Of a DNA stretch of 64,000 bases, positions 55,211-64,000 are shown piece after piece; the stretch's first letter is position 1, and every line of letters starts with the position of its first letter. The notes under the pieces were generated by a model that saw only the letters and a program-made list of their open reading frames with translations, ran no database searches and was not told the origin of the DNA. A program made the translations under genes and the position numbers. Location: assembly GCF_003259185.1 (NCBI RefSeq), contig NZ_QGMP01000001.1, positions 434,001 to 498,000 on the forward strand, in the 5' to 3' direction. This DNA is from Isoalcanivorax indicus (lineage in GTDB: Bacteria; Pseudomonadota; Gammaproteobacteria; Pseudomonadales; Alcanivoracaceae).

Positions 55211-56136
55211 AGGTTTGCCTTTGTGCGAATGAAGTCGGCCATTTGCAAAATGGCGTGGTCGGCGGTATCGAGCACCCCGGCGTGGGCGGGGAAGACATGC
55301 CACATACCGGTGTACAGCAACAGGTCGACCTGACCGCCCGCTGCGTCCAGTGCCGCCTCCAGTGCCTCGGAATCGCCCAGCAGGATTTCGTCTGTGCCGG
55401 TGATGATCAGTGATGACGGCAGGGCATGCAGCGTGCCGTGCAGTGGCGAGGCGCGCACGTCGCGGCGCTGGTCAGCGCAATACAGCTCTGCCGCTTTCTC
55501 CAGGGCGGCCCACTGGAGCATGGCTTCGCCCGATACGGGGGTGCCGGCCCGGGGATGGGTGAGGTCCACCCAGGGTGACAGCATAATCAGCCCGGCGGGT
55601 GCGGGCTGGCCCGCATCACGCAGCGCCAGCGCTGTGGCCAGGGTCAGGCCACCGCCGGCGGAGTCACCGGCAATGATGATCTGGTCCGGCATCACGCCTT
55701 CTTCCAGCAGTGCCTGGTAAGCGCTGAGGGCGTCGTCCAGGGCGGCAGGGCAGGGATGCTCCGGTGCCAGGCGGTAGTCGACCACCAGCACCGTTGCCCC
55801 GCTGGCGCGACTCAGATGGCTGGTCAGGCTGCGATGGGTGGCGGGGCTGCCCACGCAGTAGGCGCCGCCGTGCAGATACAACACAACGGCCTCGGAGGCG
55901 CCGCTGGCGGGTCGCCAACGTTCTGCCGTTACGCCGCCGAGGCTGACACTGTCACGGTGGACGCCACGTGCAGGCAAGGTTGTGGCGGCCACCGCGCGCA
56001 ACCCGGTGCGCATCACCGGCACCGGTGTGCGGCCATTGAACAGGGGCTTTACCAGCAGCTTCAGGCTGGTGCGCAGGACGCTGGCCAACAGCTGTTGGCT
56101 ACGGCGCGCGGGAATTTCAGGAAAACTGATAGTCAT
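55207..56136 (-). CDS. Alpha/beta hydrolase, hormone-sensitive-lipase (LipR-like) family
   Basis: 309-residue esterase. Oxyanion motif HGGAY (89-93) and nucleophile S159 in GDSAGGG; later acid in TGTDEILL and His in GMWHVFPA. It overlaps the end of the monooxygenase gene (stop 56117) by 20 bp and the SDR start by 4 bp. Likely cleaves esters made by the neighbouring Baeyer-Villiger-type monooxygenase; that is inference. Confidence 0.9.
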   Translation of the reverse strand: MTISFPEIPARRSQQLLASVLRTSLKLLVKPLFNGRTPVPVMRTGLRAVAATTLPARGVHRDSVSLGGVTAERWRPASGASEAVVLYLHGGAYCVGSPATHRSLTSHLSRASGATVLVVDYRLAPEHPCPAALDDALSAYQALLEEGVMPDQIIIAGDSAGGGLTLATALALRDAGQPAPAGLIMLSPWVDLTHPRAGTPVSGEAMLQWAALEKAAELYCADQRRDVRASPLHGTLHALPSSLIITGTDEILLGDSEALEAALDAAGGQVDLLLYTGMWHVFPAHAGVLDTADHAILQMADFIRTKANL

Positions 56137-57571
56137 CGCGGTTCACGTTCCGGGTCAGCTGCCGGTAGTTGAAGGTAAACCCCGGCCAGTTATTGGTGTT
56201 CTTGCCGCTGGCGGTCTTGTACCAGCTGGTGCAGCCGCGCCCCCAGACGGTGTGCTGCAACTGCTCTTGCAGTCGACGGTTGAACGTAGCCTGCACATCA
56301 TGCCGCACTTCAATCGCGGCAGCATCCTGTTCCTTGGCCTCGTGCATGCAGGCCAGCACGTGGCGGATCTGGCTTTCCAGCATGTAGACGATCGAGCTGT
56401 GGCCCAGATTCGTGTTGGGCCCGTAGAGCATGAACAGGTTGGGGAAGCCGTGTACGGTGATACCCAGATAGGCTTCGGCTCCGTCACGCCAGGCGGTGTT
56501 CAGGTCCTGGCCATCGCGGCCGGTGATCTGCATGGGGGCCAGAAAGTCGGTGGCCTGAAAACCGGTGCCGTAGATCACCACGTCGGCCTCATGGTGTGTG
56601 CCATCGGCGGTGCGCAGGCCCCGGCGCTCGAAACGTTCCAGCGGGGAGGTCACGACCTGCACATTGTCGCGGGCCAGCGCCGGATAATAATCATTGGAGA
56701 TCAGGATGCGTTTGCAGCCAATCGGATAATCCGGTGTCAGGGCCGCGCGCAGGGCAGGGTCCTTGATGTGCCGGTACATATGCCGTTTGGCCAGCCATTC
56801 ATAGGGCTTCAGGATCTGCTGCAACCGGGTAAAGCCGAGCACACGGCTCTCCAGCAACGCGTAGATGCGCGCCCGGTCCAGCGTATGCAGCCACGGCATG
56901 CGCGCCATCAGTGCGCGCGACAGGCCGCTGTAGGCGCGATCCGGTTTGGCGATCACCCAGGGCGCTGAGCGCTGGAACAGCGTGAGTTGTGCCACCTGCG
57001 GCGCGATTTGCGGTACGAACTGGATGGCACTGGCGCCGGTGCCGACCACGGCCACCTTCTTGCCGCGCAGATCCAGATCATGACGCCAGCGGGCCGAATG
57101 GAAGCGCTCGCCCTCGAAGCGGTCGGCGCCCTCGATATGCAGCCACTGCGGGCGGTTCAGCTGCCCGGTCGCGGTGACCAGAAATCGGGCCGTGAACACG
57201 GCGCCGTCGGCGGCCGTGACATGCCATTGCTTCAGACGGTCATCAAACCGCGCCCCGGTCACCTCCGTGTTGAAGCGAATGTGCGGTCGTACCCGGTACT
57301 TGTCCGCGCAGTGACGCAGGTAAGCGAAAATGTCCGGCTGGGCAGCGAAGCGGCGCGGCCAGTCATGACGAGGCTCGAACGAAAACGAGTACAGGTGCGA
57401 CGGCACATCGCAGGCCGCCCCCGGATAGCGGTTATCGCGCCAGGTGCCACCGACGTCGTCGGCCTTCTCCAGAACCAGTAACGACTGCTCGCCGCGGGCC
57501 TTGAGCTCGATGGCCATCCCCAGTCCGCCAAAGCCGCTGCCGATAATCACCGTGTTGTAATGCGTTGTCAT
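56117..57571 (-). CDS. Flavin-containing monooxygenase (Baeyer-Villiger type)
   Basis: 484-residue FAD/NADPH oxygenase. FAD loop GSGFGGLG (11-18), the BVMO fingerprint F-x-G-x3-H-x3-W at 152-162, and the NADPH loop VVGTGASA (176-183). Related proteins include AlmA (long-chain alkane hydroxylation in Alcanivorax and Acinetobacter) and MymA/EthA of mycobacteria. The downstream hydrolase and SDR and the divergent AraC gene match the mymA locus plan. Which substrate it takes is unknown. Confidence 0.9.
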   Translation of the reverse strand: MTTHYNTVIIGSGFGGLGMAIELKARGEQSLLVLEKADDVGGTWRDNRYPGAACDVPSHLYSFSFEPRHDWPRRFAAQPDIFAYLRHCADKYRVRPHIRFNTEVTGARFDDRLKQWHVTAADGAVFTARFLVTATGQLNRPQWLHIEGADRFEGERFHSARWRHDLDLRGKKVAVVGTGASAIQFVPQIAPQVAQLTLFQRSAPWVIAKPDRAYSGLSRALMARMPWLHTLDRARIYALLESRVLGFTRLQQILKPYEWLAKRHMYRHIKDPALRAALTPDYPIGCKRILISNDYYPALARDNVQVVTSPLERFERRGLRTADGTHHEADVVIYGTGFQATDFLAPMQITGRDGQDLNTAWRDGAEAYLGITVHGFPNLFMLYGPNTNLGHSSIVYMLESQIRHVLACMHEAKEQDAAAIEVRHDVQATFNRRLQEQLQHTVWGRGCTSWYKTASGKNTNNWPGFTFNYRQLTRNVNRDDYQFS

Positions 57572-57676
57572 GGTGTGATGCTCCCTGTTCTGTCTGCATG
57601 CTACCTAGAGGGCGCAGGCTTGTTTATAGGGCGACAGGACATTAGATTGATATTTTCGGACAGGATCGGTGACGCC

Positions 57677-58708
57677 ATGATGCTCACACCCTCGGCCGCG
57701 CTCACCGGCAATCGCCGCAGTACGGTCAGTATTCGCCTGCTTTGCGCCCTGGGTGAGGAATTCGGGGTGCCGCAGGCCCGTTGCCTGGCGGGCAGCGGGG
57801 TGGGGGCCGCCGAGCTGGAAGACCCGCAGGCGGAGGTCAGTGCCGCGCAGGAGATGAAGGTGATCGCCAATCTGCTGGCGGCGGCCGGTGAGGTGCCGGG
57901 CCTGGGGGTGCTGGCCGGGCAGCGTTACCACCTGACCAGCTACGGGATATGGGGCTTTGCGCTGGTCAGCAGCCCGACACTGCGCAGTGCCACGGAGCTG
58001 GGCATCCGCTACCTGGATCTGACGTTTGCCTTTGCCCGGGTGACGCTGGAGGAAGAGGGCGGTCACGCACGCCTGTATTTCCATGTAGACCATTTGCCTG
58101 CCGCGTTGCAACCGTTTCTGGTCGAGAGGGATATGGCCGCCGTTGCCCTGTTGCAGCGTGAGTTGTTCGGCGTCGAGCCGTCGCGCCGCACTGTGGGTTT
58201 CCGCCATGCGGCGCCGCCGGATCTGACCGCCCATGAGGCGCACTTCGGTGTGCGGCCGCTGTTCGGCGCCACGCACAATTACGTGGGTTTCGATGCCGCC
58301 TTGCTGGATACGTCCCTGCCGCAGGCCAACGACCATACCCGACGCCTGTGTGAAGTGCAGTGCCAGACATTGTTGCAGCGCCGGCAGGCCAATGAGGGCG
58401 TGGCCGGCCAGGTCCGCAGCCTGTTGCTGGCGGAGCCGTCGTGTATGCCGGATATGGAGCAGGTGGCCGCGCGGCTGAACATGACGTCGCGCACCTTGCG
58501 TCGCCGTCTGGCTGACGAAGCGGCAGCGTTCCGTGGCTTGCAGGATGAGGTGCGTCAGACCCTGGCGCAGGAATGGCTCGCCGGGGGCATGCTCAGTGTC
58601 GAGCAGGTGGCGGAGCGGCTGGGCTACACCGAAGCCGCCAGTTTTATCCATGCCTTTCGCCGCTGGACCGGTACCACCCCCGGACGCTGGGGACGAGGTG
58701 AGCGCTGA
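57677..58708 (+). CDS. AraC-family regulator (OruR/ArgR-type N-terminal domain)
   Basis: 343 residues. N-terminal ligand domain about 20-210 of the AraC_binding_2/Arabinose-binding-like class (GLGVLAGQRYHLTSYGIWGFA), C-terminal HTH_18 about 245-340 with LNMTSRTLRRRLADEAAAF and VEQVAERLGYTEAASFIHAFRRWTG. Divergent from the monooxygenase operon with about 105 bp between starts; it probably activates that operon. This type (VirS-like) accompanies mymA in mycobacteria. Start may be 57677 or 57680. Confidence 0.87.
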   Translation: MMLTPSAALTGNRRSTVSIRLLCALGEEFGVPQARCLAGSGVGAAELEDPQAEVSAAQEMKVIANLLAAAGEVPGLGVLAGQRYHLTSYGIWGFALVSSPTLRSATELGIRYLDLTFAFARVTLEEEGGHARLYFHVDHLPAALQPFLVERDMAAVALLQRELFGVEPSRRTVGFRHAAPPDLTAHEAHFGVRPLFGATHNYVGFDAALLDTSLPQANDHTRRLCEVQCQTLLQRRQANEGVAGQVRSLLLAEPSCMPDMEQVAARLNMTSRTLRRRLADEAAAFRGLQDEVRQTLAQEWLAGGMLSVEQVAERLGYTEAASFIHAFRRWTGTTPGRWGRGER

Positions 58709-58755
58709 CCTGCGCTATCATGCTGCTTTGCGGATGCTTTGACAGGAAGGGATGC

Positions 58756-59238
58756 ATGTTGAAACCACGAGGTATGACGGGCGCACTGTGCGCGCTGGCG
58801 GGCATGATGATGCTGGCGGGCTGCCAGAGTGCCTATCGGGCGGCTGACGGGCAGGAACCCCGTGGCTATCGGGAGGTGCAGGTCAGCACCGATCACTTTG
58901 AAGTGTCATACGAAAGCTGGCGTGGCCGCGAGCGTGACCGACTGGAGCAGTGGGCCCGTTATCGGGCGGCAGAGCTGGGAAGCCAGTTGGGTTATGGCTA
59001 CATGCTTGTCGGTGAGGTCAGGCACGAGGTGGTTGCCGATGTTGCCCGCCAGCCCGACAGTGCGATGCCGGTGAGTTCGGGATCGGGGGAGTACGCAGGC
59101 AGTCACATCGTCTGGGTGCCGATGGCGGACAGGGTCAAGGCGGTGCATCGTGTGACCCTGCCGGTCATCTATGCTGAAGAGCCGGGTCCGGAGCATGTCC
59201 GCCTGCAGGCGGTATTGGGCGAAGGGCTGCCCCGTTGA
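58756..59238 (+). CDS. Small lipoprotein, CC0125/CC1285-like
   Basis: 160-residue lipoprotein with lipobox L-A-G-C (MMMLAGCQS). After a short linker it has GYREVQVSTDHFEVSYE and ARYRAAELGSQLGYGYMLV, which resembles the CC0125/CC1285 lipoprotein family of unknown function. ATG 58756 has GGAAGGG upstream. Convergent with the LEA-type gene. Confidence 0.72.
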   Translation: MLKPRGMTGALCALAGMMMLAGCQSAYRAADGQEPRGYREVQVSTDHFEVSYESWRGRERDRLEQWARYRAAELGSQLGYGYMLVGEVRHEVVADVARQPDSAMPVSSGSGEYAGSHIVWVPMADRVKAVHRVTLPVIYAEEPGPEHVRLQAVLGEGLPR

Positions 59239-59258
59239 TCATGACTCGCTGATCATCA

Positions 59259-59735
59259 CTACAAGGCCGGCATCACGAATTCGCCCCGGCGATCGAACGG
59301 CAGCGCGAACGGGACATTGCCCACCCGGGCGTTGCCGCTGATGCGATAACGCACGGGCTTGCCCGGCGTGTAATCCATGGCCTGGAACTGGCGCAAGGTG
59401 TCGAACAGGCTGGTGGTGATCCGGGTCTTGACCAGGGCATCGCCCATGGCGGGCAGAGAGACGGCCTCGTTGCTCAGCCCCCGCGCGAAGGGCCGGTCTT
59501 CCACCATGATCTGATAATCCAGCGTGCGCAGGTTCAAGGCATGGTCATTCGGATTGCGGGTGCGCAACGTGAGCTCCCATTCCTGTTCGAACATCGTGAC
59601 GCCGACCAGAGCAATGTCGGCAACGGAGACTTCCGGAGGTAGCGTGTCGCGACGCAGGCCGGTGCAGGCAGTGGTGAGCAGGATGCCGACCAGCAGCACA
59701 AACGGATAGAGGCGTCGGCGGTGCATGACGTGCAT
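59259..59735 (-). CDS. LEA type 2 / WHy-domain lipoprotein
   Basis: 158 residues with a signal peptide and lipobox L-T-T-A-C. The conserved region (LPPEVSVADIALVGVTMFEQ, TLRTRNPNDHALNL, DYQIMVEDRPFARGLS) matches the water-stress/LEA14 fold. Such proteins are linked to desiccation and osmotic tolerance. Start 59735 chosen for GGAG 7 nt upstream; a second Met three codons on is possible. Confidence 0.82.
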   Translation of the reverse strand: MHVMHRRRLYPFVLLVGILLTTACTGLRRDTLPPEVSVADIALVGVTMFEQEWELTLRTRNPNDHALNLRTLDYQIMVEDRPFARGLSNEAVSLPAMGDALVKTRITTSLFDTLRQFQAMDYTPGKPVRYRISGNARVGNVPFALPFDRRGEFVMPAL

Positions 59736-59811
59736 GGCGATCTCCGGGCAGACAGGTAGAGGCGGGATTGCAGCGGGATTGAACGATAGGACCGCGTCGC
59801 TGGCGAGCGGT

Positions 59812-61356
59812 TCAGTCGCCCGGATCAAGGTCCATGCTCAGTTGGCGGCTATTGGCCCCCGCAGATGATCGCGGGCGACCGGGAGTGCGGCGGCGACTGG
59901 CATGGCGCTGAACGATGGCGGCCTCGGTACGTTTCAGGGTTTCCGGGTCGTGGGCGGTGCGATGAGCCAGCACCGCTTGTCGTGCCGCCCGGGCCGCGCT
60001 GTCCGGGTCCACCACCGGCGCCGGATAATCATGTCCGATCACGACCCCCGCGCGCTGCTGCAAGGATCGCGGCATGGACCACGGGCAATGAATCCAGTCG
60101 CCGGGGATCGCGGCCAGCTCGGGAAGCCAGCGACGGATGAAATCGCCTTCGGGGTCCTGATCGCGCGACTGCTTCACCGGGTTGTACAGGCGCAAGGCAT
60201 GAATGCCGGTGGTGCCGGCCTGCATCTGGATCTGCGGGTAATGAATGCCGGGCTCGTAGTCTGTGAACAGTCGCGCCAGATGCAAGGCCGGTTCGCGCCA
60301 GTGCAACCACAGATGATAGCTGGCGAAGGCCACCAGCATGGCGCGCATGCGGAAGTTGATCCAGCCGTCGTGATGCAGCATGCGCATGCAGGCATCAATG
60401 AACGGAATGCCGGTGCAGCCTTCTGCCCAGGCAGCAAATCGTGCGCGGTCGACATCATCCTCGCGCATGCCATCGTAACCGGGATGCAGGTTACGCCATT
60501 CCATGTCCGGTTGATCCTCCAGCTTCTGGATAAAGTGGCAGTGCCAGTGCAGCCGGCTTTCAAAACTTCGCAGCGATTGTTGCCAGTGTGTGGTGCTGTG
60601 GGCCGGGTCGGCCTGCGCTTCTGCAAGCGCATGCAGGACCTCGCGTATGGACACGGTGCCATGGGCCAGATGGGGCGACAGACGACTGCAGGCCAGCGGT
60701 GCGGTGCGCGGGCTGGACATCGCAACACGGTATCGCTGCCCGCGTTGCGCAAAAAAACTGGTGAGCAACGCCAGGGCGTGTGTGCGCCCGCCGGGCTGAC
60801 GACCCGGGCAGGGGCGCTGATCGAAGCCCAGATTTTCCGGTAACTGCCGGGCCGCCGGCGGCGGGGCGGGTAATGCAGGATATAGCGATGACGGTGCGGG
60901 CAAAGGGGTAGACGCCATCCGGGTTTGCCAGTGCCGCGCCCAGTGATCGCGATGCCGCAGACGGCGGACCACGGCATTGGCGGGGTATTCATGGAAGGGA
61001 ATCGTGTGCTGCGCGCACCAGGCCCGCACGGCGATATCGCGCTGGAAGCTCCAGTGGTTTCCGGTTTCTTCATGGGCATGGAGGGCCGTGATGCCGTGGC
61101 GCCGACGCAGTGTGTCGAGCACTGTCAGTATGTCGCCCCGCGCCACGTACAAGGGCGCCCCGCGTTGACGCAGGGCCCGGTCCAGATCCAGCAGGCTGTC
61201 GCGCACAAACTGCCAGTGGCGCAAGGCTGAATCCGGTTGCTGCCAGGCTTGCGGCTCGACCACATAAAGGGGCACCAGTGCCCCCGCCCTGGCGGCAGCA
61301 CACAGGGGCGCGTGATCATGCACCCTGAGGTCGCGCTTGAACCAGACCACTTGCAC
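59812..61356 (-). CDS. Deoxyribodipyrimidine photolyase / cryptochrome
   Basis: 514-residue photolyase-family flavoprotein. N-terminal Rossmann domain ([16 protein letters not shown]) and C-terminal FAD domain: [67 protein letters not shown]. Expected to repair cyclobutane dimers with blue light; subclass uncertain. The predicted start is GTG 61356, three bases after the cryDASH stop. A C-terminal basic tail (about 485-514) is not part of the fold. Confidence 0.9.
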   Translation of the reverse strand: MQVVWFKRDLRVHDHAPLCAAARAGALVPLYVVEPQAWQQPDSALRHWQFVRDSLLDLDRALRQRGAPLYVARGDILTVLDTLRRRHGITALHAHEETGNHWSFQRDIAVRAWCAQHTIPFHEYPANAVVRRLRHRDHWARHWQTRMASTPLPAPSSLYPALPAPPPAARQLPENLGFDQRPCPGRQPGGRTHALALLTSFFAQRGQRYRVAMSSPRTAPLACSRLSPHLAHGTVSIREVLHALAEAQADPAHSTTHWQQSLRSFESRLHWHCHFIQKLEDQPDMEWRNLHPGYDGMREDDVDRARFAAWAEGCTGIPFIDACMRMLHHDGWINFRMRAMLVAFASYHLWLHWREPALHLARLFTDYEPGIHYPQIQMQAGTTGIHALRLYNPVKQSRDQDPEGDFIRRWLPELAAIPGDWIHCPWSMPRSLQQRAGVVIGHDYPAPVVDPDSAARAARQAVLAHRTAHDPETLKRTEAAIVQRHASRRRTPGRPRSSAGANSRQLSMDLDPGD

Positions 61357-61359
61357 GGT

Positions 61360-62796
61360 TCAGGCCTTGCGCTGCTGCGGCCGGGTGTTCAGATCATTGT
61401 GCCAGCCGCGCGGCGGCGGGATGACCAGATCTGGCAGGCCCAGTGCCGTTCGCTGGTGTGTGGGTAACAGGAACGGGGTGTGGCGATGGCTTGCCTCAAG
61501 CGTTTCGAGTTCCGGTATCCAGTGACAGACATAGTCGCCCTGCGGGTCATATCGCTGGGCCTGGTTCAGCACATTGAACCAGCGGCCCTGGCGAGGATCG
61601 GTGCCCGCGCCAGCGATATAGGCCCAGTTGCCCCAGTTGCTGGCGACGTCATAGTCGATCAGTTGCTGTTCAAACCAGGCGGCGCCCAGACGCCAGTCCA
61701 TCGCCAGATCATGAATCAGAAAGCTGGCCACGTTCTGTCGGCCCCGGTTGGACATGAAGCCGGTGGCGTTGAGCTCATGCATGTTGGCATCGACGAACGG
61801 CAGGCCGGTGCGCCCCTCGCACCAGCGCTGGAAGCGCTCGGCGTTGAAGGGCGGCTCAGGAAGGCGCCGCTCGCTGATGCCATTGAACCCAAACAGGCGC
61901 GTCCCGGACCGCCCGGCGACCCAGCGAAAGTATTCGCGCCAGAGCACCTCGAAAATCAGCCAGTAGGTGCTGTCGTTGGCGATCACTTCGCGCTCGAAGC
62001 GCCGTACTTCGCTGACCAGGCGCCGGGGTGACAGGCAGCCCAGTGCCAGCCAGGGGGAAAGCTTCGAAGAGTAATCCGCGCCCAGCAGGCCATTGCGGGT
62101 CTGCTTGTAATCACGGAGGGCTTCACTGTCCCATAAATAATGCCGCAAGCGAGCGCGCCCGGCCTGTTCGCCGCCCTGAAAGTGGAAGGCAGCGCGCGGA
62201 TCAAGGTCTGCGGTGGGCCGTTCGGGTAATCCCTGATCGAAAGCGCTGGCTGTGGCCGGAATCGGCGGCAGCTTTTCGGGCGCCAGCAGTGGCGGGTCCA
62301 TGTCGACGTTTTCTTCGACGCTTTTGCGAAAACGGGTAAAGGTGCCCGGCAAGCGCGCCAGAGGAAACGGTAACTGGGCGCGTCGGAACAGGCCGTCGTT
62401 TTCCACCTCATCGACAGGCAGATGGCCCATCGCCTGACGCACGGCTTCGACCTGCGCCGCTTCTTCTGTGCCGGGTTGCTGTGTGGTGACCAGGCGCCGG
62501 GCGCCGGTCGCGTCGGCCAGACGCGGCAAGGCCTGTTCCGGGGGCTCGTTCACCACAACCAGGTCGCTGCCGCAGGCGCGCAAAGCCGAGCGAAGATCAT
62601 GCAGTGCTTCAAGCAGAAAGCGGCGCCGGTGTGCTCCGCACCGTGCCAGCGATACGCCTGTGTCGTACAGCGGTCCGGTATCGGTCACAGGCGTCAGGCA
62701 ATACACCGGAATCACCGGGCCGTCTGCACACGCCCGCCACAGCGCCGGATGATCATCCAGGCGCAGATCCTGACGGAACCACAGCAGTGTGGTCAT
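61360..62796 (-). CDS. Cryptochrome DASH
   Basis: 478-residue DASH-type cryptochrome/photolyase. MTTLLWFRQDLRLDDHPAL, then FAD domain features YSSKLSPWLALGCLSPRRL, WREYFRW, GRTGLPFVDANMHELNATGFMSNRGRQ-type segment and DYDVASNWGNWAY, all typical of Cry-DASH. The C-terminus ends without the long extension seen in plants. Starts within the DUF2256 stop (ATGA overlap) and is followed by the photolyase gene. Confidence 0.92.
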   Translation of the reverse strand: MTTLLWFRQDLRLDDHPALWRACADGPVIPVYCLTPVTDTGPLYDTGVSLARCGAHRRRFLLEALHDLRSALRACGSDLVVVNEPPEQALPRLADATGARRLVTTQQPGTEEAAQVEAVRQAMGHLPVDEVENDGLFRRAQLPFPLARLPGTFTRFRKSVEENVDMDPPLLAPEKLPPIPATASAFDQGLPERPTADLDPRAAFHFQGGEQAGRARLRHYLWDSEALRDYKQTRNGLLGADYSSKLSPWLALGCLSPRRLVSEVRRFEREVIANDSTYWLIFEVLWREYFRWVAGRSGTRLFGFNGISERRLPEPPFNAERFQRWCEGRTGLPFVDANMHELNATGFMSNRGRQNVASFLIHDLAMDWRLGAAWFEQQLIDYDVASNWGNWAYIAGAGTDPRQGRWFNVLNQAQRYDPQGDYVCHWIPELETLEASHRHTPFLLPTHQRTALGLPDLVIPPPRGWHNDLNTRPQQRKA

Positions 62797-62939
62797 GAGG
62801 GGCTGCCTCTTCGGTTGCGGCGGCAGCGCTCGGAGCAGTAGCGCACCTCGTCCCAGACGGCGGCCCATTTGCGGCGCCAGGTAAAGGGCTTGCCACATAC
62901 CGCGCAGGTGCGTGTGGGCAGGTCGCCCTTGCGGCGCAT
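62793..62939 (-). CDS. DUF2256 zinc-ribbon protein
   Basis: 48-residue gene read from the sequence between the SDR and cryDASH genes. Two Cys pairs (TCAVCGKPFTWRRKW and RYCSERCRRNRR) define DUF2256, a family found beside cryptochromes in many bacteria. It overlaps the SDR stop by one base (TGATG) and the cryDASH ATG by four (ATGA), so all are translationally coupled. Role unknown, perhaps a small partner of the photoreceptor. Confidence 0.88.
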   Translation of the reverse strand: MRRKGDLPTRTCAVCGKPFTWRRKWAAVWDEVRYCSERCRRNRRGSPS

Positions 62940-63724
62940 CACCATGGGATGTCCTGGCCGTCCCAGGCCATGAACCGGCCCGAGTCCCGGGGGGTTGCCG
63001 TCATCATGTGCCGCAGCAGGCGTTCGGCGACGAAGTCGGGCTCGAACAGCTTGTCTTCCGGCACGTTTTTCTGGAAGGGACGTGACAGCCTGGTATTGGT
63101 GGTGCCCGGATGTAACGCCAGGACCACCAGTTGCGGCGCGCGGCGGCGCATCTCGATCGCAAAGGTGCGCGTGAACTGGTTCAGTGCGGCCTTGCTGGCC
63201 CGGTAGGTGTACCAGCCGCCCATATGATTGTCGCTGATGCTGCCCACGCGGGCGGACACGCTGGCGAACACCGCCGCCTGGTCATGCATCAGCAGCGGGG
63301 CGAAGTGTCGGGCCATCAGCATCGGGCCGAAGGTGTTGACGCGAAATACGGCCTCCAGCGCCGCGCTGCTGAGCTGCTCCACGCGCTTCTCCGGGCGCAG
63401 GCGCAAGGCGGGCTCGTGCAGCAGACCGGCGCAGTTGATCAGGCCGTGCAGGGCGGCGTGCTGGCTGCGCACCTCGTTGGCCGCCCGGGCCACGTCGTCT
63501 TCGCGGGTCACGTCCAGTGGCAAACAGGTCAGTTTACCCGGGTGCTGGTTTGTCAGGGCCGCGAGTGCTTCGCTGCGCTCCGGTTGCCGGCTGGTGGCGT
63601 ATACGTGCGCCACGGTCTTGACCTGCAACAAGCGCGCAGCCAGGGCCAGGCCTATGCCTCGGCTGGCCCCCTGAACCAGTACGATCTGGTGTGCCGGGGC
63701 AGGTCTGCCCGCAGAGGAAGTCAT
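62939..63724 (-). CDS. Short-chain dehydrogenase/reductase (CsgA-like)
   Basis: 261-residue SDR. VQGASRGIGLALAARLL nucleotide loop, INCAGLL, and YRASKAALNQF with Tyr and Lys. C-terminal motif HPGTTNTRLSRPF. First gene of the operon SDR-DUF2256-cryDASH-photolyase. This association is recurrent in gammaproteobacteria; substrate unknown. Confidence 0.9.
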   Translation of the reverse strand: MTSSAGRPAPAHQIVLVQGASRGIGLALAARLLQVKTVAHVYATSRQPERSEALAALTNQHPGKLTCLPLDVTREDDVARAANEVRSQHAALHGLINCAGLLHEPALRLRPEKRVEQLSSAALEAVFRVNTFGPMLMARHFAPLLMHDQAAVFASVSARVGSISDNHMGGWYTYRASKAALNQFTRTFAIEMRRRAPQLVVLALHPGTTNTRLSRPFQKNVPEDKLFEPDFVAERLLRHMMTATPRDSGRFMAWDGQDIPW

Positions 63725-63793
63725 CGCTATGCCCGTGTCGCTGTCCAGTAGGGCAAGCGTGCGCGCGGGCTGGCGAAAAAGGCGTGAAGCGGG

Positions 63794-64000
63794 CTACAGG
63801 GTGTCGGTCAGCAGAATCCCCAGACTCACCCGGTTCTGGTAGTCGTCATAGTTGATCAGTGAGTCGCCGTAACCGCTGAACACCTGGAAGATGCCCTTGA
63901 AGCGGCTGGTCAGCGGGAAGGTGTAATCCAGCTGCACAGCGCCCTTGTTGTCCCCCCGGCGCAGATTGTTGCGCACCATGATTTCGGCCACCTGATTGCC
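63794..64000 (-). CDS. pldA: Outer-membrane phospholipase A, 3' part (runs off window)
   Basis: The last about 68 codons of an outer-membrane phospholipase A (OMPLA). Visible is the C-terminal barrel: MVRNNLR, VQLDYTFPLTSRFKGIFQVF and GYGDSLINYDDYQNRVSLGILL, close to the GYGESLIDYN hallmark of PldA. The N-terminal catalytic residues lie beyond the window. Open to base 64000 without a stop. Confidence 0.85.
   Translation of the reverse strand, partial: GNQVAEIMVRNNLRRGDNKGAVQLDYTFPLTSRFKGIFQVFSGYGDSLINYDDYQNRVSLGILLTDTL

Overview
The window is a 64-kb chromosomal segment of a GC-rich gammaproteobacterium. Ectoine synthesis, a DcaP-type porin, a flavin monooxygenase/esterase/SDR operon and several lipoprotein and outer-membrane genes suggest a marine, halotolerant, hydrocarbon- or lipid-using organism, possibly Alcanivorax or a relative. 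That assignment is inference; no rRNA or other taxonomic marker lies in the window. No tRNA, rRNA, insertion sequence or CRISPR array was seen.

Layout. (1) 1-9906: the conserved nrdR-ribD-ribE-ribBX-ribH-nusB-thiL-pgpA block, interrupted between ribBX and ribH by three opposite-strand lipoprotein genes. (2) 10019-17853: a diguanylate cyclase, the dxs-ispA-xseB isoprenoid/exonuclease operon, a thioesterase, dusC, a predicted outer-membrane barrel and a small membrane protein. (3) 17932-30425: an acetate-utilisation locus with a DUF4212/VC_2705-type symporter pair, a cNMP/CBS/DUF294 protein, an exonuclease, a CrbS-like symporter-kinase hybrid, a CrbR/ErdR-like regulator, acetyl-CoA synthetase and a DcaP-like porin. 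A shared AGAC-N4-GTCT motif lies in both divergent intergenic regions of this locus. (4) 30519-33480: an ectR-ectA-ectB-ectC operon. (5) 33942-44325: a set of genes known elsewhere as the zinc-starvation (Zur) regulon: folE2, thrS, hisI, cysS, yidD, a His-rich outer-membrane protein and a ZnuABC-like transporter. A perfect Zur-type palindrome sits between thrS and the outer-membrane gene. (6) 44322-47058: dedA, an M23 peptidase and a second diguanylate cyclase in one operon. (7) 47377-51336: an alpha-hydroxyketone quorum-sensing module: a CqsA/LqsA synthase facing an operon of an Arc-like DNA-binding protein, a CqsS/LqsS-like sensor kinase and an LqsR-like response regulator. (8) 51527-59735: LysR, a two-domain pterin synthase, a HIT protein, small secreted proteins, and an AraC regulator divergent from a monooxygenase-hydrolase-SDR operon that resembles the mycobacterial virS/mymA locus. 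(9) 59812-64000: an SDR-DUF2256-cryDASH-photolyase operon and the 3' part of an outer-membrane phospholipase A gene.

The most notable parts are the compact CAI-1/LAI-1-type signalling module with an extra Arc-like gene, the zinc-limitation cluster with its candidate Zur site, and the acetate circuit with a motif shared by its two divergent promoter regions.
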